From Xenorhabdus ishibashii (GTDB taxonomy: Bacteria; Pseudomonadota; Gammaproteobacteria; Enterobacterales; Enterobacteriaceae), in the NCBI RefSeq assembly GCF_002632755.1, contig NZ_NJAK01000001.1, positions 1,302,001 through 1,366,000 on the forward strand: a stretch of DNA of 64,000 nucleotides, written 5' to 3'. Positions 11,114-19,403 of the stretch are shown in pieces; the first letter of the stretch is position 1; the number at the start of each line of letters is the position of its first letter. Below the pieces are notes generated by a model. The model worked only from the letters and a program-made list of their open reading frames with translations, did no database searches and was not told the origin of the DNA. A program made the position numbers and the translations under genes.

Positions 11114-12996
11114 ATTCCATGATGTCATTCTTGCAACAAGCGGTGAGCCAGAAGCTGCTGCGTCCTTTGGATGTCCAGTTTGCTTATGCGATGATTGAAG
11201 ATGAAAATCCGCTGCTACTATTGATTACAGCCTTGTTAAGCGCTGAATCAGGCGCAGGGCATGTTTGTTTACCGTTGGAGCGGATTTCCCCAAAATATTT
11301 TTTTGAAGGCAGACAACCGGAATTAGCTGCATCGCTTTGGTCTTTAGTCGGAGAACCCGATCAACAGCAAATTTTGGCTATTTTGCAGGCATGTCCGGCG
11401 GTAAGTCTGGGAGAATCTCCGGCACCGATGATCCTTACCCATCAAAGGGAGGGTGATTACCGCCTATATTTACAACGTATGTGGCAAAGTGAACGGCGGG
11501 TGGCGGATTTTTTTGCTGCTGTGGAGTTCACCGCGACTTTTGATGAAATTCAATTGCGTCGTATTTTGGATGAGCTTTTTGGTATCACTGCTGAAGGGGA
11601 AATCGATTGGCAGAAAGTTGCGGCGGCAGTGGCTGTAACCAGCCGTATTTCAGTGATCTCTGGAGGGCCAGGAACCGGAAAAACCACAACCGTAGCGAAA
11701 TTATTGGCTGCCTTGATCAAGTTACATGAAGGAAAAAAGTTAAGTATTCAATTGGCGGCACCAACCGGTAAGGCAGCGGCCAAATTAACTGAATCGCTAA
11801 GGGAAGCGGTCAAGAAACTCGATTTAACGCCAGAACAGTGGCATAGCATTCCAGAACAGGCACAAACGATCCACCGTTTACTGGGCGCACAACCCAATAG
11901 CCAGAAATTGCGTTATGGGCGTGATAATCCGCTGTCTCTAGATATTTTGATCATTGATGAAGCTTCAATGGTGGATTTACCGATGATGGCTCACTTGATT
12001 GATGCTTTGCCACCGCGGGCGAAAGTCATTTTTCTCGGGGATAAAGACCAGCTTGCATCGGTTGAAGCAGGAGCAGTATTGGGAGATATTTGCCGTTTTG
12101 CTGAACAAGGCTATAGTTCCAAGCGTACTGAGCAATTGGCGCGATTAACCGGATGTCAGTTAACACCTTATTTCACCTTACATTCCGATAAAAATGCTTC
12201 CACCGTGCGGGATTGTTTATGCTTGCTGCGCAAAAGTTATCGTTTCAACTCGTCTTCTGGTATTGGGCAATTGGCTTCGGCTGTAAATCAAGGGGATCGA
12301 GGAGGTGTTGCGGCAGTGCTGAATCAGTCTTTTCCCGATGTTAATTTTTATCCACTTGCAGCGAATGAAGATTATCAGCGTTTGTTGGCGGAAACCGCTG
12401 CTGGTTATTCTCAGTATTTAGCAATGGCAAATGAACGGGCGGCAGAAGAAGCCATTTTAGCGGAATTCAATCGCTTTCGATTGCTGTGCGCGTTAAGGGA
12501 AGGCCCTTTTGGTGTTACGGGGCTGAACCAACGAATGGAACAATTACTGCATAGAAAAGGTGTTATTATCCTGCCCAAACATGTGGAGAGCCGTGGTTAT
12601 GTTGGGCGACCTATCATGATATTGCGTAATGACAGTACCCTTGGGCTGTTTAACGGGGATATCGGGATTATGCTCAACAATCAGAATAATGAGCTGAAAG
12701 CTTATTTCCAGTTGTCTGATGGACAGATTAAAGGGTTTCAGCCGAGTCGATTACCTCAACATGAAACAGCCTATGTGATGACAGTGCATAAATCTCAAGG
12801 ATCTGAATTCGAGCATACTGCCTTGGTGTTACCGACTCAATACTCACCAATACTCACCAGAGAATTAGTGTATACCGCACTAACACGGGCGAGGGAAAAA
12901 CTAACGATTTATGCCAATAAACCAGTTTTAGATAAAGCTGTAGCTACAGCAACACAGCGACGAAGCGGGTTGACAGATTGGTTCAACCCGCAATAA
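11110..12996 (+). CDS. recD: RecD, exonuclease V alpha subunit (5'-3' helicase)
   Basis: This 628-residue protein is slightly longer than E. coli RecD (608). It shows the Walker A motif GGPGTGKT at residues 185-192, the Walker B/motif II stretch LIIDEASMVD, GDKDQLASVEAG, and the C-terminal UvrD-like part with VMTVHKSQGSEF and ELVYTALTRAR. RecD is the fast 5'-3' helicase of RecBCD and controls the nuclease switch at Chi. The start ATG overlaps the recB stop (ATGA), which indicates coupled translation. The last codons lie in a GC-rich inverted repeat and the gene converges with argA. Confidence 0.97.
   Translation: MNSMMSFLQQAVSQKLLRPLDVQFAYAMIEDENPLLLLITALLSAESGAGHVCLPLERISPKYFFEGRQPELAASLWSLVGEPDQQQILAILQACPAVSLGESPAPMILTHQREGDYRLYLQRMWQSERRVADFFAAVEFTATFDEIQLRRILDELFGITAEGEIDWQKVAAAVAVTSRISVISGGPGTGKTTTVAKLLAALIKLHEGKKLSIQLAAPTGKAAAKLTESLREAVKKLDLTPEQWHSIPEQAQTIHRLLGAQPNSQKLRYGRDNPLSLDILIIDEASMVDLPMMAHLIDALPPRAKVIFLGDKDQLASVEAGAVLGDICRFAEQGYSSKRTEQLARLTGCQLTPYFTLHSDKNASTVRDCLCLLRKSYRFNSSSGIGQLASAVNQGDRGGVAAVLNQSFPDVNFYPLAANEDYQRLLAETAAGYSQYLAMANERAAEEAILAEFNRFRLLCALREGPFGVTGLNQRMEQLLHRKGVIILPKHVESRGYVGRPIMILRNDSTLGLFNGDIGIMLNNQNNELKAYFQLSDGQIKGFQPSRLPQHETAYVMTVHKSQGSEFEHTALVLPTQYSPILTRELVYTALTRAREKLTIYANKPVLDKAVATATQRRSGLTDWFNPQ
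12965..12991. terminator. Hairpin at the recD/argA convergent junction
   Basis: Perfect 9-bp arms, GCGGGTTGA at 12965-12973 and TCAACCCGC at 12983-12991, are separated by 9 bases and overlap the last recD codons. There is no T run on either side, so a role as a simple terminator or as a stabiliser of 3' ends is a guess from its position between converging genes. Confidence 0.4.
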
Positions 12997-13024
12997 GAAG
13001 GCGATGTGGCTAAGGGTTGTATGG

Positions 13025-14359
13025 TTAGTAATTCTGTAAATCCAGCATCAAAATTTTGGAACAGCGCTGATAGTTATACAGCGCTTGTTTTTCCACGGGC
13101 AACATATCTATCCCTGCTGGCTCAAAGCCTTTCTCTTGAAACCAGTGAATACTGCGAGTCGTGAGCACGAAAAGTTTTTCCAATCCTTTCTGTTTTGCCT
13201 GACTGGAAATAGAATCTAGCAGAATTTCACCTCTGGAAGAGCTTCGGTAATCTGGATGTACAGCAACACAGGCCATTTCTCCAATTTTTTCATTAGGATA
13301 AGGGTATAGGGCGGCGCAGGCGATAGTGATATTATCAAGTTCAATCAGGGTGAAGTTATCAATTTCCATTTCCAGTTGTTCACGTGAACGGCGTACCAAA
13401 ATACCTTGTTGCTCTAATGGGCGAATAAGTTTGAGAATGCCACCAATGTCATTGATATTGGCGCGGCGTATCTGTTCCGAACGTTCCATAACTATTTGGG
13501 TACCGATACCTTCGCGGGAAAATAGTTCCTGAATCAACGAACCATTTTCTTGATAACTGATTAAATGGCTGCGGCGAACGCCACGGCGGCAAGCTTTGAT
13601 TGCTCCCCTTAAGAAACGCACGGTTCCTGAATAATAATCACCAGCATTTTCCAGTTCGTTCAGGTGTACTTCCCCTTCATTGGGAAACATCTCTGATAAG
13701 GTATTGCCTTTAGCGTCAAGTACGCCCTGAGATGAGCAAAACCCAATTAATTTATCTGCTTTTAATTTGATTGCCAACTGTGTTGCAATTTCTTCGGAAG
13801 TGAGATTGAAACTTTCTCCTGTAACAGAAACCGCAACTGGTCCAATTAGCACGATAGCACCACTATCCAGTTGCTGGTTGATCGCTCTTTCATCAATACG
13901 GCGGATCCTGCCACTATGGCAATAATCGACTCCGTCGTCGATTCCCAAAGGTTGGGCGATAACAAAGTTTCCGCTGACAACACTAATATTAGCGCCTTGT
14001 AATGGGGTGTTGTTTAAACCCATGGAAAGGCGCGCTGTAATCTCTAACTGTAATAGGCCGGCTGCCTGTTTGACCAAATCCAGTGTTTTGGTATCGGTTA
14101 CTCTGGTGTGTTTGTGATAAATCGATTGGCAATTGTGTGCGGCTATATTCTGCTCAATTTGTGGGCGGGCGCCATAAACAACGATTAAGCGAATGCCCAG
14201 ATTATGCAGTAATCCAATATCGTTGACGATATTGGAGAAATTCTCATGGGCGATGGCTTCACCTCCCAGCATAATGACAAAGGTTTTGCCGCGATGGGCA
14301 TTGATATATGGAACCGAGTGACGGAAGACTTCAACCAATTCGGTACTGCGTTCTTTCAT
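13025..14359 (-). CDS. argA: ArgA, N-acetylglutamate synthase
   Basis: ArgA makes N-acetyl-L-glutamate from glutamate and acetyl-CoA, the first step of arginine biosynthesis. The 444-residue product has an N-terminal amino acid kinase-like domain ([12 protein letters not shown], then [10 protein letters not shown]) that normally binds the feedback inhibitor arginine. It also has a C-terminal GNAT domain ([28 protein letters not shown] and [10 protein letters not shown]). The start chosen (ATG complementary to 14357-14359) gives [18 protein letters not shown], matching E. coli ArgA, and has a GAGAGGG ribosome-binding site. An upstream in-frame ATG at 14428 would add 23 Asn/Lys-rich residues encoded by the operator. 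Two ARG boxes lie just upstream, so ArgR repression is expected. Confidence 0.96.
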   Translation of the reverse strand: MKERSTELVEVFRHSVPYINAHRGKTFVIMLGGEAIAHENFSNIVNDIGLLHNLGIRLIVVYGARPQIEQNIAAHNCQSIYHKHTRVTDTKTLDLVKQAAGLLQLEITARLSMGLNNTPLQGANISVVSGNFVIAQPLGIDDGVDYCHSGRIRRIDERAINQQLDSGAIVLIGPVAVSVTGESFNLTSEEIATQLAIKLKADKLIGFCSSQGVLDAKGNTLSEMFPNEGEVHLNELENAGDYYSGTVRFLRGAIKACRRGVRRSHLISYQENGSLIQELFSREGIGTQIVMERSEQIRRANINDIGGILKLIRPLEQQGILVRRSREQLEMEIDNFTLIELDNITIACAALYPYPNEKIGEMACVAVHPDYRSSSRGEILLDSISSQAKQKGLEKLFVLTTRSIHWFQEKGFEPAGIDMLPVEKQALYNYQRCSKILMLDLQNY

Positions 14360-14372
14360 GAAACCCTCTCTG

Positions 14373-14390
14373 ATTGAATTTCTATTCGTA
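14373..14390 (-). promoter_or_regulatory. ARG box 1 upstream of argA
   Basis: The 18-bp element ATTGAATTTCTATTCGTA contains TGAAT-N4-ATTC and departs from the ArgR consensus core (TGAATWWWWATTCA) at one base within the four-base spacer and at the last base. It starts 14 bases upstream of the argA start codon, where an ArgR hexamer would block expression. Confidence 0.75.
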
Positions 14391-14393
14391 TTT

Positions 14394-14411
14394 TTTGTAT
14401 TTTTATTCTTT
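14394..14411 (-). promoter_or_regulatory. ARG box 2 upstream of argA
   Basis: The second ArgR-like site, TTTGTATTTTTATTCTTT, lies exactly 3 bp from box 1 and in the same helical register. ArgR operators are typically paired boxes separated by 2-3 bp. It is weaker than box 1, with two mismatches in the core. The spacing is better evidence than the sequence alone. Confidence 0.65.
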
Positions 14412-14598
14412 TTGAGGGGAAATGGCAAGAGGAAACATGGATAAAAATAACGTTATTATTTATATTGATATAAATAAGTTAAATGAGCAAAAAATACGTT
14501 TTTTGATGACAGAAGTTTGCTAATTAATTAGAGTTCCTGCCTAACTATTATGTTTGGTAGAAATTACTGCGTTTGGTTGTTTTGAAGCGGAATAAACA

Positions 14599-15846
14599 AT
14601 GAGTTATTCAGACCATAATACTTCACGTCGTCGCCTGCTGAAAGGAGCAGCCGCTGTATGGTTATTAAGTATCAGCCCAATAGGTCATGCAGCGACTTCA
14701 AAAGTTATTGCTGTTCGTATTTGGCCTGCATCGAGTTATACCAGAGTGACGTTGGAGTCTAATATTCCACTTAAGTATCGCCAATTTTCGCTTTCAAACC
14801 CTAATCGTATTGTCATTGATTTGCAGGGTGTCCAGCTTAATAGCATTTTGAGCAGCATGGGGGCACAGGTTCAGCAACGTGATCCTTACTTAAAATTAGT
14901 ACGGGCAGGGCAATTTAATCCTAAAACAGTGCGTTTAGTCTTTGAAATAAAACAACCTGTCTCCCCGCATATTTTTACATTGCCACCCATTGCGAAGTTT
15001 AAACACCGTCTGGTGCTCGACCTGTATCCCCAAAAGGCTGTTGATGTGGCTAATGATCCTTTATTAGCCCTGCTTGAAGAGTACAACAGTGGGAGTTTAG
15101 AACAGCATTTGCCCGCACAGACACGTAAACCCGGCAAGGCAGGCAAAGACAGGCCAATTGTGATTATGCTCGATCCGGGTCATGGTGGTGAAGACTCTGG
15201 TGCGATTGGGAAATATAAAACCCGTGAAAAAGATGTCGTGTTGCAGATTGCCCGTCGTTTACAGGCACTCATCAAACGTGAGCCAGGCATGAAAGTTTAC
15301 ATGACGCGTAATGAAGATGTGTTTATCCCCTTGACGGTGAGAGTGGCAAAGGCGCGTAAAATGCGGGCTGATCTTTTTGTTTCTATTCATGCGGATGCCT
15401 TTACAAATCGCTCTGCACGGGGTTCATCCGTTTTTGCTCTTTCGACTAAGGGCGCAACCAGCAATACAGCTCGTTTTCTCGCCCAAACTCAGAACGAAGC
15501 TGACTTAATTGGTGGAGTCAGCAAAAGTGGCGATAAATATTTGGATCATACCATGTTGGATTTGGTTCAAACTGCGACTATCAATGATAGCTTGAAATTT
15601 GGTAACGAAGTGCTCAGGCGGATAGGAAAAATCAATAAACTGCACAAAAATAGCGTCGATCAGGCCGGATTTGCGGTGTTGAAAGCTCCAGATATTCCTT
15701 CTATTTTGGTAGAAACTGCATTTATCAGTAACTTGGCAGAAGAACGTAAACTTAAGACAGCAAAATTCCAACAACAAGTGGCGGAATCTATTTTTGCTGG
15801 TATTAAGGCGTATTTCAAAAACGGAGCAGAATTGGCACGGCGGTGA
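14599..15846 (+). CDS. amiC: AmiC, Tat-exported N-acetylmuramoyl-L-alanine amidase
   Basis: AmiC splits septal peptidoglycan between daughter cells by cutting the bond between muramic acid and L-Ala. The 415-residue product matches E. coli AmiC throughout. It has a twin-arginine signal (SRRRLLKG, residues 9-16, then a hydrophobic stretch ending in GHA), an N-terminal AMIN domain that targets the septum, and a C-terminal amidase_3 domain. That domain carries zinc-ligand motifs in [13 protein letters not shown], the Glu of TREKD, and SIHAD. The C-terminal stretch [10 protein letters not shown] contains the catalytic Glu. It diverges from argA. In the family activity requires the LytM factor NlpD, which cannot be judged from this window. 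Confidence 0.96.
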   Translation: MSYSDHNTSRRRLLKGAAAVWLLSISPIGHAATSKVIAVRIWPASSYTRVTLESNIPLKYRQFSLSNPNRIVIDLQGVQLNSILSSMGAQVQQRDPYLKLVRAGQFNPKTVRLVFEIKQPVSPHIFTLPPIAKFKHRLVLDLYPQKAVDVANDPLLALLEEYNSGSLEQHLPAQTRKPGKAGKDRPIVIMLDPGHGGEDSGAIGKYKTREKDVVLQIARRLQALIKREPGMKVYMTRNEDVFIPLTVRVAKARKMRADLFVSIHADAFTNRSARGSSVFALSTKGATSNTARFLAQTQNEADLIGGVSKSGDKYLDHTMLDLVQTATINDSLKFGNEVLRRIGKINKLHKNSVDQAGFAVLKAPDIPSILVETAFISNLAEERKLKTAKFQQQVAESIFAGIKAYFKNGAELARR

Positions 15847-15891
15847 AATATCCGCTAAAGCTTATTGCTTATGATGCGATGATGGCTATTT

Positions 15892-15957
15892 TTTTTACAT
15901 TCATGTTTAAGCATGTTTAAGCTGGAATGAAATAATATTTAAACACGAATGTAAAAA
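15892..15957. repeat. Inverted repeat between amiC and the initiator tRNA genes
   Basis: Arms of 19 bases at 15892-15910 and 15939-15957 (TTTTTACATTC... and its complement) differ at one position, which becomes a G-U pair in minus-strand RNA. The loop is 28 bases and includes a second copy of CATGTTTAAGC. It lies between two converging transcripts, so it may end transcription from both sides, with T-rich sequence on the outer flanks. Confidence 0.5.
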
Positions 15958-16035
15958 TGAGTGGAAATTAGGTAATCAAATTAGAAAATATAAAGCAGAG
16001 ATGAAAACTGAAGGGAAAATAGGAAAAAAGAAAAT

Positions 16036-16112
<77 letters not shown>

Positions 16113-16165
16113 TCCGTCTGTCTGCAAATCAAATGCAAACACTGAATAATGACATCATATAGTGT

Positions 16166-16242
<77 letters not shown>

Positions 16243-16374
16243 TCCGTCTATCTGCAAATCTTGATTAGCAATCATGAATGCAAACACTAAATAATGACAT
16301 TTTTACTACTAAGCTGTCTTTGCTGTCAGAGCAAATCTACGCTACATCATACCAAGGTTAATATAAAATCAAGT

Positions 16375-16451
<77 letters not shown>

Positions 16452-16465
16452 TCTGATGTCGGCAC

Positions 16466-16493
16466 ACTATACTCTGGAACGCAGCAGTTGCAA
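16466..16493 (-). promoter_or_regulatory. Sigma-70 promoter of the initiator tRNA array
   Basis: On the minus strand a -35 box TTGCAA (16488-16493) and a -10 box TATAGT (16466-16471) are separated by 16 bp, with a GC-rich stretch (GTGCCG) after the -10 box. Stable-RNA promoters under stringent control have this form. It lies 14 bp from the first tRNA. Confidence 0.7.
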
Positions 16494-16678
16494 GTTTTTT
16501 TATTGATATTTACTAAATTTATTTGGCCTTTGCTTTGAAAGTGATCTAACTGTTTTGTTTTTGTTCGATAGGTCTGGCTAAAATGGTAAGCTATTTTATC
16601 TAACTACATTTCATTATTTATAAGTGTTTGGTATTGTTCGTGGTTCGAGTAAGTGATAGCCAGAGATAAGGCATTAAT

Positions 16679-17776
16679 ATGAGAGTTTACGGCAGATATC
16701 TTCTATTTGGATGCGTCATTTCGTTATTATCGGGATGCCATTTTCGCCCCACTGATCAGGCACAGCAATATAAGGATGGGCGAATTACCCAAAACTTGCA
16801 GTTAGTTAATATCCCTAATGCCGAAGGTTCTCCGGTTAATGCTAAGGACTTTGCCACTCAAGTTAAATATATTAGCGACACTTCTCCTCGTCTCTATGGT
16901 AATAATCGTGAATTATTTAATGCAATTGAGCACTGGATGCTATCTGGTGGTGATACCCGTGATTTAAATGAGTTCGGTCTGCTGGCTTATCAGATGGAAG
17001 GTGAAGATAAATACGGCAACGTGAAGTTTACCGGTTATTACACGCCCGTTTTGCAAGCACGGCATACCAAGCAAGGAGAGTTTAAATATCCGCTGTATCG
17101 TATGCCAACTCATTTACGTACCCGTTTGCCAAGTCGCTCTGAGATATATAGAGGTGCCCTGAGCAAGAAATTTATTATTGGGTACAGTAACTCCCTGATG
17201 GATAATTTTATGATGGAAGTACAAGGGAGTGGCTATGTCGATTTTGGTGATGGACGTCCATTGACCTTTTTTGGTTATGGGGGAAAAAATGGGCATGCCT
17301 ATCGTAGTATTGGCAAAGTGCTGATCGATAGGGGAGAAGTACCGAGCGAAAAAATGTCGATGAAAGCGATCCGTCAGTGGGGAGAACAACACAGCGAGGC
17401 CGAAGTGAGAGAATTGTTGGAGAAGAATCCTTCATTTGTTTTCTTTAAGCCTGAATCCTATACCCTTGTGAGAGGAGCCAGTGCTGTGCCCCTTATTGCA
17501 AAAGCCTCAGTAGCGTCTGATAAATCATTGATCCCTCCTGGAACCGCATTACTGGCGGAAGTGCCTGTGCTGGATGAAAAAGGCAAATTCACCGGCCAGT
17601 ATCGAATGCGTCTGATGGTGGCACTGGATGTTGGTGGTGCCATTAAAGGGAATCATTTCGATATTTATCACGGAGTTGGGGAGAAGGCTGGTGAAATGGC
17701 GGGTTTTTATAATCACTATGGCCGTGTTTGGGTATTGAAGAAAGCATCATCTGGTTTTTTGGCGGCAAACCAGTAA
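16679..17776 (+). CDS. mltA: MltA, membrane-bound lytic murein transglycosylase A
   Basis: MltA is an outer-membrane lipoprotein that cleaves glycan strands to 1,6-anhydromuramyl products during wall turnover. The product has 365 residues, the same length as the E. coli protein. It carries a lipoprotein signal with lipobox LLSGC (Cys20) and the MltA domain containing YYTPVLQARHT. The C-terminal 3D domain has the conserved Asp residues in ALDVGGAIKGNHFDIY and GRVWVLKK. It diverges from the initiator tRNA array and is followed by tcdA, as in E. coli. The signal and full length leave little doubt. Confidence 0.96.
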   Translation: MRVYGRYLLFGCVISLLSGCHFRPTDQAQQYKDGRITQNLQLVNIPNAEGSPVNAKDFATQVKYISDTSPRLYGNNRELFNAIEHWMLSGGDTRDLNEFGLLAYQMEGEDKYGNVKFTGYYTPVLQARHTKQGEFKYPLYRMPTHLRTRLPSRSEIYRGALSKKFIIGYSNSLMDNFMMEVQGSGYVDFGDGRPLTFFGYGGKNGHAYRSIGKVLIDRGEVPSEKMSMKAIRQWGEQHSEAEVRELLEKNPSFVFFKPESYTLVRGASAVPLIAKASVASDKSLIPPGTALLAEVPVLDEKGKFTGQYRMRLMVALDVGGAIKGNHFDIYHGVGEKAGEMAGFYNHYGRVWVLKKASSGFLAANQ

Positions 17777-17806
17777 GATCCCCTCCAATTCAAACCATCA
17801 ATCGAT

Positions 17807-17832
17807 AACCTGTCTCAATAGAGGTGGGTTTT
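17807..17832 (+). terminator. Possible weak terminator after mltA
   Basis: AACCTGTCTC (17807-17816) can pair with GAGGTGGGTT (17821-17830) around an AATA loop, using three G-U pairs, and is followed by a short T run. It lies between mltA and tcdA, about 20 bp before the tcdA start, so it could also affect tcdA translation. Confidence 0.4.
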
Positions 17833-17851
17833 ATGCAGGATTTATTTAGCA

Positions 17852-18664
17852 ATGCAAGTTTCTCTCTCTGATGCTTATCTTCAGCGTTTTGCTGGTACGG
17901 CGCGGTTATATGGCCAGAAAGCGCTTTCATTATTTGCCCGTTCACATGTCTGTGTTGTGGGTATTGGCGGTGTGGGTTCATGGGCGGCAGAAGCGCTGGC
18001 ACGTACCGGTATTGGTGCTATTACGTTGATTGATATGGATGATGTTTGCATCACCAATACCAATCGCCAATTACACACTTTGGTACAGAATGTGGGCTTG
18101 CCAAAGACGGAAGTCATCGCGGAGCGGATACGAGCGATCAATCCTGAGTGCCAGGTCACTTGCATTGATGATTTTGTCACACCTGATAATGTGGCTGAAT
18201 TGATGTCCACGGGATTTGGCTATGTTATTGATGCTATTGATAGCATACGGCCAAAAGCAGCGTTATTGGCCTATTGTCGCCGCTATAAGATCCCGATTGT
18301 GACGACTGGCGGAGCGGGTGGGCAACTTGATCCTACCCAGATTCAGGTGGTGGATTTAGCGAAAACGGTGCAAGATCCATTGGCGGCGAAATTGAAAGAG
18401 CGCTTGAAGTCAGATTTCCGCGTAGTGAAAAACGGCAAGGGTAAGTTAGGTATTGACTGTGTTTTTTCAACAGAACAGCTAGTTTATCCGCAATCTGACG
18501 GCTCAGTCTGTACTGCCAAAAGTACGGCGGATGGTTCTAAGCGAATGGATTGTGCTTCTGGTTTTGGTGCCGCAACGATGGTTACGGCGACTTTTGGTTT
18601 TGTTGCTGTATCCCACGCATTGAAAAAGATGGTGGCAAAAGCTGAACGGGAGAATGGGTTTTAA
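17852..18664 (+). CDS. tcdA: TcdA (CsdL), tRNA threonylcarbamoyladenosine dehydratase
   Basis: TcdA uses ATP to convert t6A37 of ANN-decoding tRNAs to the cyclic form ct6A. This 270-residue E1-like protein has the nucleotide-binding motif VVGIGGVGSWAAEAL (residues 35-49), the conserved Asp and Arg in TLIDMDDVCITNTNRQ, and the stretch VIDAIDSIRPKAAL. It matches E. coli TcdA at nearly every position and is the same length. The E. coli neighbours csdA and csdE are not present downstream. Instead an island scar and tRNA-Leu follow, so the partner desulfurase must be elsewhere or replaced. Confidence 0.95.
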   Translation: MQVSLSDAYLQRFAGTARLYGQKALSLFARSHVCVVGIGGVGSWAAEALARTGIGAITLIDMDDVCITNTNRQLHTLVQNVGLPKTEVIAERIRAINPECQVTCIDDFVTPDNVAELMSTGFGYVIDAIDSIRPKAALLAYCRRYKIPIVTTGGAGGQLDPTQIQVVDLAKTVQDPLAAKLKERLKSDFRVVKNGKGKLGIDCVFSTEQLVYPQSDGSVCTAKSTADGSKRMDCASGFGAATMVTATFGFVAVSHALKKMVAKAERENGF

Positions 18665-18718
18665 GCGAGCTTGTAATGGTATAAAGATCTCAGACACCTC
18701 AAAAGCCTGCTAATGTTA

Positions 18719-18757
18719 TTAGGGCGTGTTGATGTTTTGTCGGGCGTTTAGTTTCAT
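18719..18757 (-). pseudogene. Remnant of a P4-type integrase gene (first codons only)
   Basis: Read on the minus strand away from the tRNA-Leu gene, an ATG at 18757-18755 begins MKLNARQ, the usual opening of P4-family tyrosine integrases (MKLxARQ followed by VETAKP in intact proteins). Here the family sequence ends at once and the frame stops at 18719-18721. The gene stands 164 bp beyond the 3' end of the tRNA and points away from it, as integrases of islands inserted at leuX do. Only a short peptide supports the call, but position, orientation and leader all agree. Confidence 0.55.
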
Positions 18758-18758
18758 T

Positions 18759-18797
18759 TTTGGGGCACATTTAAAATCGAAGTGTCGGTGCCCCAAA
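18759..18797 (-). repeat. Inverted repeat in the leader of the integrase remnant
   Basis: The arms TTTGGGGCAC (18759-18768) and GTGCCCCAAA (18788-18797) are perfect over 10 bp with a 19-base loop. The left arm begins 2 bp upstream of the remnant start codon. A further half-copy (TTATGCCCC) follows at about 18799. Repeated GGGGCA units upstream of P4-type integrase genes probably bind the integrase or its excisionase; that role is inferred here. Confidence 0.5.
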
Positions 18798-18921
18798 TTA
18801 TGCCCCTTACTGCGTGTTGATTGCAACAGACCACAATAGACATCAAAATAACAAACTTTATTGATTTATTGGAGTTTTTTGGGAGTTTGTAGACTTGGGT
18901 AGACGTTAGGAAACTAACGAA

Positions 18922-19006
18922 TGGTGCCGAAGGCCGGACTCGAACCGGCACACCCGAAGGCGGTTGATTTTGAATCAACTGCGTCTACCGATTTCGCCAC
19001 TTCGGC
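18922..19006 (-). tRNA. leuX: tRNA-Leu(CAA), leuX type
   Basis: The 85-nt minus-strand gene begins GCCGAAGTGGCGAAATCGG and has the anticodon arm TTGATTCAAAATCAA (anticodon CAA). Its variable arm CGCCTTCGGGTG is of class II size, and it ends TTCGGCACCA with CCA encoded. It matches E. coli leuX, a well-known island integration site, apart from the variable arm. Downstream genes on the right (ampH aside) follow the E. coli leuX region: lptG, lptF, pepA, holC, valS. Confidence 0.96.
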
Positions 19007-19033
19007 ACTGAAATGATTCGGAGAACGGGGCTA

Positions 19034-19061
19034 ATTATACCTGTCAGAAGCGCATTCGCAA
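19034..19061 (-). promoter_or_regulatory. Sigma-70 promoter of tRNA-Leu
   Basis: On the minus strand the -35 box TTGCGA (19056-19061) and a consensus -10 box TATAAT (19034-19039) are 16 bp apart, with a GC-rich discriminator (AGCCCCG) just after. This fits a stringently controlled stable-RNA promoter 28 bp upstream of the tRNA. Confidence 0.75.
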
Positions 19062-19269
19062 CACTTATCCTTTCGATTTTGTTCAAGTGCCGAAAAAAGA
19101 ATCGTTTATTCTGTTTTTTCACCAATTTCTTACCCGCAGCGCTTAAAACACAACCATCTTTTCCACCACACTCCGCAAATTCCTCCTCACACAATTCCTT
19201 CCACCCCATAGACAACCTATAAACTCCTTATATAATTCAAAACAATACACTGCTATGAGGTAAATTATC

Positions 19270-19356
19270 ATGACTATTATCAGTTGGATTTTTACAGGTA
19301 TCCTGTTGGGTATCGCTATTGGTGCCATTATGGCGATATTTAAGAAAAATAAATAA
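19270..19356 (+). CDS. Small single-span membrane peptide, 28 residues
   Basis: ATG at 19270 with a GAGG ribosome-binding site (about 19256-19259) opens a 28-codon frame ending TAA at 19354-19356. The product is one hydrophobic helix rich in Gly and Ile (about residues 4-24), closed by a basic tail KKNK, so the C-terminus should be cytoplasmic. I do not recognise the family; the start MTIISWI resembles the first helix of GlsB/YeaQ-type proteins, but they are longer. The good ribosome-binding site and clean membrane pattern favour a real gene. The rest of 19007-19403 holds only the tRNA promoter. Confidence 0.5.
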   Translation: MTIISWIFTGILLGIAIGAIMAIFKKNK

Positions 19357-19403
19357 CAGCTTTATCCTTCCATTTGAATACTTCCTGATTGGTTAATCCA
19401 AAA

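Noticed and set aside
18754..18978. 74-codon minus-strand frame (MIQNQPPSGVPVRV...) across tRNA-Leu
   Set aside because: It runs through most of the tRNA gene and the integrase leader, has no ribosome-binding site and has no family match. It is the kind of false gene often annotated beside a tRNA.
18985..19215. 76-codon minus-strand frame over the tRNA-Leu promoter
   Set aside because: It covers the tRNA promoter and part of the tRNA and has no supporting signal.
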